From NCBI GenBank assembly GCA_035570275.1, contig DATMNI010000205.1, positions 1 through 20,702 on the forward strand: 20,702 bases of DNA. Reading direction: 5' to 3'. This document shows, piece after piece, positions 7,751-15,767 of this stretch. A program made the translations under genes and the position numbers. The notes beneath the pieces were generated by a model. The model ran no database searches. It was not told the DNA's origin and worked only from the letters and a program-made list of their open reading frames with translations. Position 1 is the stretch's first letter. Every line of letters starts with the position of its first letter. The stretch comes from DATMNI01 sp035570275. Its GTDB lineage: Bacteria; Acidobacteriota; Terriglobia; Bryobacterales; Bryobacteraceae.

Positions 7751-10467
7751 GGGTTTTTGGGCAGGCTGATCATGTTGGCAAAGATGCGGTACGCGCCGGG
7801 AACACCCTCCGGCAGTTGGCGGTAGAAGGCGAGCGCGTTGTAAATGTAGATGCCTTTGCCGTACTTCGCATACAACAGCCCGCCCTTTTGAGGTTCCTGA
7901 CCTTCGTCGTGGGTTTCGATCAGAGCCTGATACTGCGGATCCCAGGACTTCATCCACTTGGAACCACGTTCTTCGACCCAGCCGTCGAAATCCTTTTCGG
8001 TGATTTTGTTCGGCCAGTTGAAGACCGGGTTCGCCGGCGCCAGGATCTCCACCTTGGACGCTTCGTCCGTAACCTCCTCCGGATTGGATGTCATGGTGTA
8101 AGGATAGGGCCCGAAGTTGTGATCGAATTCGGGAGTGTTATATTGAACCACCACCACGCCGCCATTCTTTACGTACTCGAGTATGCGGGAATTGTAAGTG
8201 CGCAGGTCTTCGCGGACGGCGTAAGTGCGAACGCCCAACAACAGCACATCGAATTTCGACAGATCGCCCGTCGCGATGTCAGCGGGCGAGAGGAAACTCG
8301 GTTTCACGCCGAGATTCTCCAGCGAAGCAGGCACTTCGTCGCCGCTGCCCATCACGTAGCCGACTCGCAGGTTCGGGGCTGTTCTGACGTCAACGCCGCT
8401 CAACCGATAAGTCGCCGGCCGGTAGAGGAAATACGGACGCAGGCCTGGATACCCGGTGAGTTCATATCCCTCGTTGTAACGGCGGCCGCCGTATTCGGCG
8501 ATCGCCTTAATTTGATAAGGCTTCTCGGCTAGATTGCCTGGCGTTACCTGAAACGTGACCGACCGATCCTCGCCATCGGCGGTGAAGCCGAAATCCGCTG
8601 ACGCCGGCTGTGACTTCCAGCCGCTTGGAATGTCCAGATGGATCGAACCCTTCGCGGGTCCTTTCACGTTGCTGTGAACCACCGCGGTCGCCGCAAAGGA
8701 TTTGGACGCCAGCGGCACAATGCCCGCATGCGGGGTAATCTCCACGCTAATGGCCGGACCCACCGCCAGTGGTTCGGAGACGGTTCCGGCACCGGTCACC
8801 CTCCTGGTTGTTTGGACATACCTGCCGATGCGAATCGGCACACCCCCATATTCGAAGTCGGCCCAGGCAGCCAGCGGGTAAGGTGCCAGCGGCTGGTTCC
8901 GGAATTGATCGTCTGCAATATCGTAGTAGGAGCGTTCGATGTCGGGCCGGGAGAAGTACGGGCGGGTGAAGGCCGCGTTTTCCGGCACGGTCACGCGGAA
9001 GCGGGCATCCACAGGTTTGGCATCGGCGATGGGGGAAGCGGCAAGGGGTTTCTCCGGAGAAATGCTCCATTGTTCTTTTCCGCCGGATGGCTCCAGGGTC
9101 ACGGCGTGCAGCGTCACGGGAATCGCGGTCTGATTCACGGCGCGCACCTTCACGACAAATTTCTGCCCCGGAATCGCGACCCGGAACGTGTCGGGGTCCA
9201 TTCGAAAGGGCGAATCGGACTCCACGTCGGGCGCGACATTGGCGGAAAGGGAAAGTCCAAGAGCCTCGGCCAGTGCGTCGTTGAACTGCACCCGCTTGAT
9301 CTGCAGTTCGTGCCGGATATTGTATTTCGCTTCTTCGGAGAGGGCGCTCCTGGCGACGGCATCGAGCAGGTTCGCCGTGGCCGTCAAGCCTCTGGCGAGT
9401 GCGGGCGCCGTGGCCGCAGGTTGCTGCGCGGAGTATTTTGCAATGGCCTCTTCCACGGCCGCGTTGATCGGCGTCAGGCCGCTCTTCAGAAACGCGGCAT
9501 CGCCGCTGTTCGGAAAGGCGGCATCGCCGCTGGCCAACGTCGCTATGCCCATTAGGGAAATATCGATGCCGTCGAAAAAGCTCTCCTCCTTCTCCTGCGC
9601 CGGCACCACGGAGCCGAACCGGTGATACGCGCTGAGCATTTGTCCGGCGTCGGGAATCGCGCTGCCGCCGTTCTGCGATTTCTGATAGCCCAACCCTTCG
9701 CGCGAGATCTGCTGGTAAGTGGCGCCCAGCACCGGATCGTAGGTTCCCTCCGGGATCTGAAGATTCGCCGCAAGGTTATTGCCGCGTCGTCCCATCGGCG
9801 CGCGCGCATAGTCCTTGAGCGGCGTCCACGGGCGAAGGCCAGCCTCGATCTGGTCGGGAAACACGCTCGCGTCGCCGGCCGCCTTGAAGACTTCCTGAGC
9901 CATCGCTCCCGCGGTCTGGTGATTTCCGTGCCCGTCGCTGGGTCCGCCCACAAATACGGAGGTGATCACCAGTGGCCGCACGGTGCGGACGACGCGCACT
10001 ACATCATAGAGAACACGATCGTGGGTCCACTTGCCGATCGATTCGGCCTTGGTTTTCGAGAATCCGTAGTCGATCACCCGGGTCCAATATTGATCCACCC
10101 CGTAGTATCTTCCCGCGGCCAGCAACTCCATGGTCCGGACCAGTCCCAGCGCGTCGAAGTAATCCGGCGACATGACGTTGGCGCCGCCTTCGCCGCGATT
10201 GAGAGTCAGCAGCGCAACGCGCGCGCCTTGTCCGCGCGACTCGTAAGCCAGCATGCCGCCATCCTCGTCGTCCGGGTGCGCGGTAATCATGATCATGCTG
10301 GCGCGGGTATGGAGCTTCTTGAGGCTTTGCCAAAGCGCCGCTGACCCGCGATTGACGGCGATTTCGTGAGCCGCCGTCGAGGGCTGGATTGCAGTGCTAT
10401 AGGGTAACTGCGCCAGCGCCGTGGGATTCAGGGCCCAAACGCCTGCCAACACTAGAACTGACTTCAT
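7741..10467 (-). CDS. Secreted PIG-L family deacetylase with C-terminal amidotransferase-like domain
   Basis: This is a 908-residue exported protein; the signal peptide covers about residues 1-20 (VLVLAGVWALNPTALAQ). The LmbE/PIG-L catalytic domain spans about 55-330. AHPDDE at 63-68 supplies the first zinc ligands and the catalytic Asp, and HGNH at 180-183 supplies the third ligand. PIG-L enzymes remove an N-acyl group from sugars or glycoconjugates. The middle (about 400-640) looks like immunoglobulin/NEW3-type beta domains. The last ~250 residues (RVGYVMGSGDEVPASLENLGVKPSFL... FDVLLLGVRTY...YVKNGGVVVVQY) resemble a class I glutamine-amidotransferase/ThuA-like Rossmann fold; no catalytic Cys is evident, so it may be a binding module. 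ATG 10467 is 3 nt after the receptor stop, pointing to co-translation. The region around 9480-9527 carries an imperfect 24-bp in-frame duplication (GDAAFPNS/GDAAFLKS). The substrate is unknown. Confidence 0.87.
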   Translation of the reverse strand: MKSVLVLAGVWALNPTALAQLPYSTAIQPSTAAHEIAVNRGSAALWQSLKKLHTRASMIMITAHPDDEDGGMLAYESRGQGARVALLTLNRGEGGANVMSPDYFDALGLVRTMELLAAGRYYGVDQYWTRVIDYGFSKTKAESIGKWTHDRVLYDVVRVVRTVRPLVITSVFVGGPSDGHGNHQTAGAMAQEVFKAAGDASVFPDQIEAGLRPWTPLKDYARAPMGRRGNNLAANLQIPEGTYDPVLGATYQQISREGLGYQKSQNGGSAIPDAGQMLSAYHRFGSVVPAQEKEESFFDGIDISLMGIATLASGDAAFPNSGDAAFLKSGLTPINAAVEEAIAKYSAQQPAATAPALARGLTATANLLDAVARSALSEEAKYNIRHELQIKRVQFNDALAEALGLSLSANVAPDVESDSPFRMDPDTFRVAIPGQKFVVKVRAVNQTAIPVTLHAVTLEPSGGKEQWSISPEKPLAASPIADAKPVDARFRVTVPENAAFTRPYFSRPDIERSYYDIADDQFRNQPLAPYPLAAWADFEYGGVPIRIGRYVQTTRRVTGAGTVSEPLAVGPAISVEITPHAGIVPLASKSFAATAVVHSNVKGPAKGSIHLDIPSGWKSQPASADFGFTADGEDRSVTFQVTPGNLAEKPYQIKAIAEYGGRRYNEGYELTGYPGLRPYFLYRPATYRLSGVDVRTAPNLRVGYVMGSGDEVPASLENLGVKPSFLSPADIATGDLSKFDVLLLGVRTYAVREDLRTYNSRILEYVKNGGVVVVQYNTPEFDHNFGPYPYTMTSNPEEVTDEASKVEILAPANPVFNWPNKITEKDFDGWVEERGSKWMKSWDPQYQALIETHDEGQEPQKGGLLYAKYGKGIYIYNALAFYRQLPEGVPGAYRIFANMISLPKNPQR
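9480..9527. repeat. Imperfect 24-bp in-frame tandem duplication in the PIG-L gene
   Basis: Two adjacent 24-bp units (9480-9503 and 9504-9527), differing at 4 positions by eye, encode GDAAFPNS and GDAAFLKS. A partial third unit starts at 9528. The reading frame is kept. Confidence 0.75.
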
Positions 10468-10470
10468 AAG

Positions 10471-13400
10471 CTAGAAATAGACCTTCAAGGCGAACTGAAT
10501 TTCTCTGGGATCGCCGATGGTCGACAATAGTTTTCCGAAAGTCGGTAGGGACGCGGGCGCGGCGTTGGCGCTCGGGTTCCCGAAGTTCACATGGTTGTAC
10601 GTGTTGAAGAACTCGCTTCGGAACTCCACTTTGTAACGCTCGGTCACCGCGAAACTCTTGAAGATGCTCATGTCCAGGTTTTCAATACCGGGGCCATGGA
10701 ATTTCCGCGGAGCACACGTGCCGAAAGTGCCGGTTGTAGCCAGGGAAAAGGCGGCCGGATTCAAGAAGAAGCCCGGAGCCGTGGCGCCGGCGAGTTGCGC
10801 CGGATCGGTGGTCGCTCCCACAAACGGATCGCCGATGCAATTGGCACGGCTGGCATGGCTGCCGCCGGTCGCGCTGGCATCGGGAGCAGCCACGGAGAAG
10901 GGCAGGCCGCTTTGCAGCGTGAGAACGCCGTTGAGCTGCCATCCTCCAATCATTCGGCTGGCCATCGAGTTGTTATTCAGAATCAATCCTCCCTTGCCGA
11001 TCGGGAGAACATACAAAGCGTTGGCGACGAAGCGGTGTTTGACGTCAAACGGAGAAAAACTGCGCTCCAGGCTGTAGTTATACGCGTTGGCCGGCGTCGA
11101 TCCGCCCGTAAGATTGTCCACAAAATCGGCGAGGTTCTTGCTGAATGTGTAACTGATTCCGTAGGTCAGCCCCTTCCCAAAGCGCCGTTTCAGCGAAACC
11201 AACAGGCCGTTGTAATTGGTGTTGCCGTCGTTCGTCGCCAGTTCCAGGTACGCGTGGCTGCCCGCCAGCGTATTCACGTTGGTGCTGAGATTCGCATACG
11301 GAAATAACGTCACCGGAGCGCCATTCAGGAATCCGGTCACTATGCCCTGGTTGGCGTTGCGCAGCCGGTTCTCCTTGCGCCCGAAATTACCGACATATGA
11401 GATGTCGAGCACCGTGCTCTGCGAAATCTCCCACTGCGGCCCAAAACTAACCTGCTGTACATAGGGAGTGCGCTGGTTGGGATCCTGCGCGCGGATCTGC
11501 AGCGTGGTCAGGTTCAGAATCTGCGGGCCGAACTGTGTCGCCGGGAATCCGTTCTTCAGGAAAAACACGGGCGTGACACTCCCGGGCGATTGCGCCAGCG
11601 ATTGATCGTAGAATGCCGGCGGGTTTTCACCGAGAACGCTCTCCGAGCCGATCCTCACGTCGTGCTGGTAAAAGATGCCGAAACCGCCGCGGAGCACGAG
11701 TTTTTTGGTCGCCTGGTAAGCGAAGCCAAATCGTGGGGCGAAATCGTTCTTGTCGGGATGAACCAGGCCGCGCGCGAACCAGTCTCCGCCGGTGGCCGTG
11801 ACGAATGCGTCGTTGATGAAATTCGAGATTGCGTTCTGATGATTCAGCAGGGGCGAAAACAGCTCGTACCTCAGGCCCAGGTTGATCGTCAGGTTCGGGC
11901 GCACGCGCCACGTATCCTGGCCGAAGAAGCTGTAACCTTGCTTGTAGTTGTGAACGATGGCCGGCGTGGTAAAGGAAGCCGTGCTTACGTCTCCGAGCAG
12001 GAAATCCGCCACGCCGAGTCCGACGTTGCCGGTGTAGATTCCGCTGGAAGTGATCTGACCTTGAAGCGATTGCGCATCCAGGAAGTTGTCGCTGGTGTGC
12101 CGGCTTTCGAAACCGAACTTCAGGCTGTGGTTGCCCTTCAACCAACTCAAGGTATCTAGTAACTGCCACACCTGCGCAATCTGAACCTGCGGGCGCCACG
12201 GCGCGGTTCCCAGACGCTGCAGACCCGTGATGTTGATCGGCGGCAGTCCCGCATTGAACGGGCCGCTGGGAATTCCGGTCAGGCCGAACTGAGTGGCCGC
12301 CGATGTTCCCAGAGTGACACCGATCGGCAGACTGTTGGCGTTATCGCGTGTGAAGCCGGCGCGGATTTCATTGACCATGCCGGACGAAAGCACGTCGGTC
12401 CAGGAGAGTGCAACCGACTTGCCGGTGATTTGATATTGCGTGGCGAAGTTTCCGTTCCCCGCCAGAGCGTTCCCGGTCCACGGAGCGTCCTGCCGCGTGA
12501 CGTTGTAGGCGCTGAAGCGGCCGAAGATCCGATTGTTGTCGTTGATGTTGTGATCGACTCGCGCGTCCCAGGAGTACGTATTATTTGGAATGCCATACTG
12601 GAACTGATAGTTCGATCCCCCGGTCCAGCTTCCCGGAGCTCCCTGCCTGGCTACCAGCGAAGGGATGTTCGGATCCGGATACAGCGCCAGCAGCTTCGAC
12701 CCCACGGGATCGATGCAGGAAGGCGCGATGATGTTGCCCGTGATGCACGCGGATTGTCCCGCCACGCCCGGTGCAGCCAGGGTGGGCTTCAACTCCGTGA
12801 AGTTGCCGGTCTTCATCAAGGGTGTCGGAACGGTGGAAAGAATCGTGGTCGCTTTGCTGCTTCTGAAATCCTGCGCGTCGCCGAAAAAGAAGGTCTTGTG
12901 CTTGATGATCGGCCCGCCGATGGTGCCGCCAAACTGATTCTGGCTGAAGTGGCCCCTGGGCACCCCGCCGGCGTTGTTCAGGAACGTGTTCGCATCGAAG
13001 TGGTTGTTGCGCACGAATTCCCACACGTCGCCATGGAACGAATCGGTTCCGCTCTTGATGGACGCGTTAATGACCGCTCCGGCGGAAGTTCCAAACTCGG
13101 CGGAATAGGTCCGCGTTTGCACCCGAAATTCCGACAGCGCGTCAGGTGGAGGCTGCACGGTCTGAACCGAGCCCTCTTGAAGGTTCGTCGAACCGGAGTT
13201 GTTTTCGATGCCGTCGAGCGAGAAATAGTTCTGCGTTTCCAGGTTTCCGTTCGAACTGAAGCGATCCGCAGCCGCGTTGGACACGGTTGGATCTTTCTGG
13301 ATGCCGGCCTCGAGCAAGGCGAGGTCCGCGTAACGGCGTCCGTTCAGAGGCAAATCGCGAATCTGCTTTTGCTGAACAACGCCGCCTACGTCCGCCGTCT

Positions 13401-13818
13401 GCGTATTCAGCAGCGGCGCCGTCGACTCGACTTGGACGGTCTGCGACGCGTCGCCGATCTTCAGCGTAAAGTCGATCGAAGGACGCGACTGCACATCGAT
13501 CTGAACGGAACTCACTATTTGCTGACTGAATCCAGGCGCCTTGGCCTGGACGGTGTACTCGCCCACGCGCAACCCCGTAAATTGATACTGTCCGGAGCTA
13601 TTGCTGACGGTAGTGAGTACTTCGTGTGTGGCAGCGTTAGTGACAGTGATCGCAGCCTTCGGGACCGCCGCGCCGCTCGGATCGAGAATTGAGCCCACGA
13701 TGGCGCCCGTGTCGATCTGGGCGAAGACCGATGGGTGGATCAAAACGGTGAAAACAGCAATTCGCAGCAGCACATTGGGAATATTGCGCAAGGATAGAGA
13801 ATTAGCGATTTTCTCCAA
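10471..13818 (-). CDS. Oar-like TonB-dependent receptor (large), operon partner of the PIG-L deacetylase
   Basis: This is a 1115-residue outer-membrane receptor. The signal peptide is about residues 1-34 (LLRIAVFTVLIHPSVFAQ). The carboxypeptidase-regulatory-like domain is at about 35-115 (GAIVGSILDPSGAAVPKAAITVTNAAT...GQYQFTGLRVGEYTVQAKAPGF). The plug region contains LPLNGRRYADLALLEAG and NYFSLDGIENNSG. A very large barrel follows, ending IQFALKVYF with a terminal Phe. The size and the 'xLPLNGRxxxxL' plug signature are typical of the acidobacterial expansion of Oar-type receptors. The start is TTG 13818, well supported by GGGAGGG (13826-13832) 7 nt upstream. The stop is 3 nt before the deacetylase ATG. 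The propeller gene ends 150 nt upstream, so it may be part of the same transcript or precede an internal promoter. The substrate is unknown; the deacetylase suggests an acylated glycan or glycoconjugate. Confidence 0.92.
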   Translation of the reverse strand: MEKIANSLSLRNIPNVLLRIAVFTVLIHPSVFAQIDTGAIVGSILDPSGAAVPKAAITVTNAATHEVLTTVSNSSGQYQFTGLRVGEYTVQAKAPGFSQQIVSSVQIDVQSRPSIDFTLKIGDASQTVQVESTAPLLNTQTADVGGVVQQKQIRDLPLNGRRYADLALLEAGIQKDPTVSNAAADRFSSNGNLETQNYFSLDGIENNSGSTNLQEGSVQTVQPPPDALSEFRVQTRTYSAEFGTSAGAVINASIKSGTDSFHGDVWEFVRNNHFDANTFLNNAGGVPRGHFSQNQFGGTIGGPIIKHKTFFFGDAQDFRSSKATTILSTVPTPLMKTGNFTELKPTLAAPGVAGQSACITGNIIAPSCIDPVGSKLLALYPDPNIPSLVARQGAPGSWTGGSNYQFQYGIPNNTYSWDARVDHNINDNNRIFGRFSAYNVTRQDAPWTGNALAGNGNFATQYQITGKSVALSWTDVLSSGMVNEIRAGFTRDNANSLPIGVTLGTSAATQFGLTGIPSGPFNAGLPPINITGLQRLGTAPWRPQVQIAQVWQLLDTLSWLKGNHSLKFGFESRHTSDNFLDAQSLQGQITSSGIYTGNVGLGVADFLLGDVSTASFTTPAIVHNYKQGYSFFGQDTWRVRPNLTINLGLRYELFSPLLNHQNAISNFINDAFVTATGGDWFARGLVHPDKNDFAPRFGFAYQATKKLVLRGGFGIFYQHDVRIGSESVLGENPPAFYDQSLAQSPGSVTPVFFLKNGFPATQFGPQILNLTTLQIRAQDPNQRTPYVQQVSFGPQWEISQSTVLDISYVGNFGRKENRLRNANQGIVTGFLNGAPVTLFPYANLSTNVNTLAGSHAYLELATNDGNTNYNGLLVSLKRRFGKGLTYGISYTFSKNLADFVDNLTGGSTPANAYNYSLERSFSPFDVKHRFVANALYVLPIGKGGLILNNNSMASRMIGGWQLNGVLTLQSGLPFSVAAPDASATGGSHASRANCIGDPFVGATTDPAQLAGATAPGFFLNPAAFSLATTGTFGTCAPRKFHGPGIENLDMSIFKSFAVTERYKVEFRSEFFNTYNHVNFGNPSANAAPASLPTFGKLLSTIGDPREIQFALKVYF

Positions 13819-13825
13819 GTTGAAA

Positions 13826-13832
13826 CCCTCCC
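13826..13832 (-). promoter_or_regulatory. Shine-Dalgarno that fixes the TTG start of the large receptor
   Basis: GGGAGGG on the minus strand lies 7 nt before TTG 13818. No ATG or GTG in the frame has a comparable site. Confidence 0.75.
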
Positions 13833-13842
13833 GGTGGATCAG

Positions 13843-13871
13843 ATCTTATTACAATCGGGTTTCTGATGCAA
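13843..13871 (-). promoter_or_regulatory. Candidate promoter for the receptor-deacetylase-cytochrome genes
   Basis: On the minus strand TTGCAT (13866-13871) and TAAGAT (13843-13848) are separated by 17 nt, matching sigma-70 spacing, with 3/6 and 4/6 consensus bases. It lies between the propeller stop and the receptor start. The hexamers are weak matches. Confidence 0.3.
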
Positions 13872-13876
13872 CCACC

Positions 13877-13930
13877 GCTCGCGACACCACAGCTCGCGAC
13901 ACGACAGCTCGCGACACCGCCCGCGACACG
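13877..13930. repeat. 15-bp tandem repeat array upstream of the large receptor
   Basis: The unit GCTCGCGACACNACA is repeated at 13877-13891 and 13892-13906. It continues as a third shortened copy from 13907 and a degenerate CCGCGACAC at 13921-13929. Each unit contains the palindrome TCGCGA or a near copy. It sits just upstream of the candidate promoter, in the 150-nt gap between the propeller and receptor genes. Confidence 0.85.
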
Positions 13931-13968
13931 CCGTTCACGAAATGAAACCGCGCGTCAGCCCACACTCC

Positions 13969-15201
13969 CTACCTGAGGTTGAAGCACATCAGCGTCTTCT
14001 CGTTGCGAATATAGATTCGTCCGTTGGCGATCGCCGGGTAGGCGCGAACCGTCGGGGCCATCACCTTCGCCGCCGAGATCTGCTGGAACGCGGATGGCGT
14101 CGCCGCCGCCAGCACCAACTCGCCGCCTTCCCGCACGATCAATAGTTTGTCCCCGGCCAGCGTAATGGTTCCCGCGCCAAAGCCCTCCACTTCCCACCGC
14201 ACCTTCCCGGTTTTGAACTCGATCGAGCGCAGGCTTTGCCCCTCCTCCTGCCGGCCGTGAAATCCATACAGCAATCCGTCCTTGTACACCGAGGTCGCGT
14301 AGTGATTGGTCAGCGCGTCATTGGAAGCCCAGATCGGCTTCAGGCTGTTTGTGCCGAGTTGTAACAGCGTCGCACCGGTCCCGTAGCTCGACGACAGAAA
14401 CACCAAATCGTCCACCACAATCGGCGTGGCCGCATTCACCGAAGCTTTCATCCGGGCGTGCCAGGGCAACTGGTAGCGCACCTTTCCGTCGGCAGGGTCC
14501 ACATCCACCAGGCCGCTCCTGGTGAAGAACAGCGCATGGCGCAATCCCTGAATGGTCGCGGCCACCGGTGACGAATAACTGGCCTCCTGATTCGGCACCG
14601 TCCACAACGTCTTGCCGGTGGCCGCGTCAAAGGCAACCAGGCCGGCCAGGGCGCCGCCGATATTCATCAGTACGCGGTCGCCATCCACCAGAGGCGCTCC
14701 GGCAGCGCCGAAGTAACCTTTGGCCACCTGGAACTGGCGGTGCGTGTCCACGCTCCAGATCTTCTTGCCGGTGGCGAAATCCAGGCAGTGCAGTGTGCCC
14801 TCCGCGCCGAAAGTGTAGACCCGTCCTCCCGCGATGGTGGGGGCGGCTCGCGGTCCCTCGTCAAAGCCAAAGTCGTCGCGATACTGTGTGGCGTAGTCGA
14901 ACGACCAGATCTCTCGCCCGGTCGCCGCATCCAGCGCCTCGATCGCTTCTTTGTTTCCGAGACGGTGGAAGAGAATCAATCGGCCCTGCGCCACCACCGG
15001 ACTGCTGAAGCCCTGCCCCACGTCCTTCTTCCACACCACTGCCGGGCCGCCCGGCGGCCACTTCGCCGCCAGGTCATTGCCGGAATAAATTCCATTGCGC
15101 GCCGGCCCCAGAAACTGCGGCCAGTCTTCGGCCATCGCAGCCACTGCGATCATGGTGACGAATGCGATGCGAATCAGCAGTGGAGTCCTCCTCCTCAACA
15201 A
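13969..15201 (-). CDS. Secreted PQQ-type beta-propeller (BamB-like) protein
   Basis: The frame encodes up to 410 residues. Repeated propeller blades end in the A-x-D-x-x-T-G-x-x-x-W pattern: LDAATGREIWSF, LDFATGKKIWSV, FDAATGKTLWTV, IEFKTGKVRWEV. This marks a seven- or eight-bladed PQQ-like/BamB-type propeller. There is no evidence that it binds PQQ or is a dehydrogenase; a scaffold or binding role is as likely. The start is doubtful. TTG 15201 opens the frame, but AGGAGGAGG lies inside it (15187-15195) and points to CTG at 15180 or 15177, giving the compact signal peptide MLIRIAFVTMIAVAAMA followed by EDWPQF. An ATG at 15153 would leave too short a signal sequence. It is the first gene of the minus-strand array and is divergent from a second propeller gene at 15809. 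Confidence 0.85.
   Translation of the reverse strand: MLRRRTPLLIRIAFVTMIAVAAMAEDWPQFLGPARNGIYSGNDLAAKWPPGGPAVVWKKDVGQGFSSPVVAQGRLILFHRLGNKEAIEALDAATGREIWSFDYATQYRDDFGFDEGPRAAPTIAGGRVYTFGAEGTLHCLDFATGKKIWSVDTHRQFQVAKGYFGAAGAPLVDGDRVLMNIGGALAGLVAFDAATGKTLWTVPNQEASYSSPVAATIQGLRHALFFTRSGLVDVDPADGKVRYQLPWHARMKASVNAATPIVVDDLVFLSSSYGTGATLLQLGTNSLKPIWASNDALTNHYATSVYKDGLLYGFHGRQEEGQSLRSIEFKTGKVRWEVEGFGAGTITLAGDKLLIVREGGELVLAAATPSAFQQISAAKVMAPTVRAYPAIANGRIYIRNEKTLMCFNLR
15187..15195 (-). promoter_or_regulatory. Strong Shine-Dalgarno inside the nominal propeller ORF, suggesting a CTG start
   Basis: AGGAGGAGG on the minus strand is followed by ACTCCA and then CTG CTG ATT. The spacing is 6 nt to CTG 15180 and 9 nt to CTG 15177. 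No ATG, GTG or TTG lies in frame at a workable distance downstream; the next is ATG 15153. Confidence 0.5.
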
Positions 15202-15441
15202 GGCTGGCGTCTGAAGCAGGCGCCGTTACCTCACCTACAGCATACCGGTCTTGCTCCGGACGCGGTTGAGGACCTGGTGATCGTGGAGGTAAAGTCGGTC
15301 GAGGTGCTTGCGCCCGTGCACAAGAAGCAGCTTCTAACCCATCTGCGGCTAGCCAACAACCTTTGGGCTTACTCGTGAACTTCAACGTGGCCCTTGATCG
15401 AGGAGGGCATCACGCCCGTCCACTATTGGGCTCCCCGGTAG
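15202..15441 (+). pseudogene. Decayed GxxExxY family gene (C-terminal fragment)
   Basis: The plus-strand frame ending at TGA 15376-15378 reads RLKQAPLPHLQHTG... and then VEDLVIVEVKSVEVLAPVHKKQ and LLTHLRLANN. This matches the core of GxxExxY proteins (VVVEIKAVEKLxPVHxAQLLTYLRL). The family then expects GLLVNFNVxLIxxGIxR. Here GLLVNFNVAL is found in a different frame (from 15366), and LIEEGITP returns in the original frame (about 15409), running to TAG 15441. Two compensating indels and the missing N-terminal half show it is broken. No start codon or ribosome site is seen. The family function is unknown. It abuts the start of the propeller gene on the opposite strand, so that gene's upstream region is built on this relic. 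Confidence 0.75.
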
Positions 15442-15449
15442 CCTTCTTT

Positions 15450-15472
15450 GCGCCTTTGCGGCTTTGCGTGAA
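15450..15472. repeat. GCGNCTYY-period element, copy 1
   Basis: The pattern GCG-CCTTT-GCG-GCTTT-GCG-TGA lies directly after the GxxExxY relic. It has the same 8-nt periodic design (GCGNCTYY repeated, ending GCG then TGA) as 19173-19195, in the same orientation. Confidence 0.5.
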
Positions 15473-15533
15473 ATCTTGCCTTTTTGAATTCCACTCTCCA
15501 AAGCCGATCATCCCTTACGCTTGACGCAAATTG

Positions 15534-15566
15534 TCCAGCTTATTGTTTGACTCCGCCTAAGCTGGA
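15534..15566. repeat. 9-bp inverted repeat with 15-nt spacer
   Basis: TCCAGCTTA (15534-15542) and TAAGCTGGA (15558-15566) are perfect reverse complements. They lie in the gene-free stretch between the GxxExxY relic and the EF-hand propeller gene. This could be a hairpin or a remnant end of a mobile element; no T-tract follows. Confidence 0.5.
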
Positions 15567-15628
15567 GCCCTGCACGGAAGTGGCTCGCGCATTTATGGCC
15601 AAATGATTCCGTACTCCGCTGGAAAAGT

Positions 15629-15744
15629 ACAGGAATAAACCAGACAGGAATAAACCAGGCGAGAGTTTTTGCCGTCCGGGCCTGCTTGAAGCATGATCGG
15701 CTTGAAGCACGATCGGATTGAAAACGGCGGATTGAAAACGGTGG
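15629..15744. repeat. Three consecutive short tandem duplications
   Basis: A perfect 15-bp duplication (ACAGGAATAAACCAG at 15629-15643 and 15644-15658) comes first. A 16-bp duplication follows (CTTGAAGCAYGATCGG at 15685-15700 and 15701-15716, one mismatch), then a 14-bp duplication (ATTGAAAACGGYGG at 15717-15730 and 15731-15744, one mismatch). All lie upstream of the EF-hand propeller promoter. Nothing coding is seen in 15567-15808. Confidence 0.9.
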
Positions 15745-15767
15745 AAATCGAACTTCGCGTTGGTGTG

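Noticed and set aside
7741..10467. C-terminal amidotransferase-like domain considered as an active glutaminase
   Set aside because: I find no catalytic Cys-His pair in the expected places, so only the fold resemblance is claimed.
12430..13692. Plus-strand frame of 420 codons inside the large receptor
   Set aside because: It is rich in Arg and Gly with no domain pattern and overlaps a clear receptor plug and barrel on the minus strand.
13877..13930. Repeat array considered as a CRISPR
   Set aside because: The units are directly adjacent 15-mers without unique spacers, so it is a tandem repeat and not a CRISPR array.
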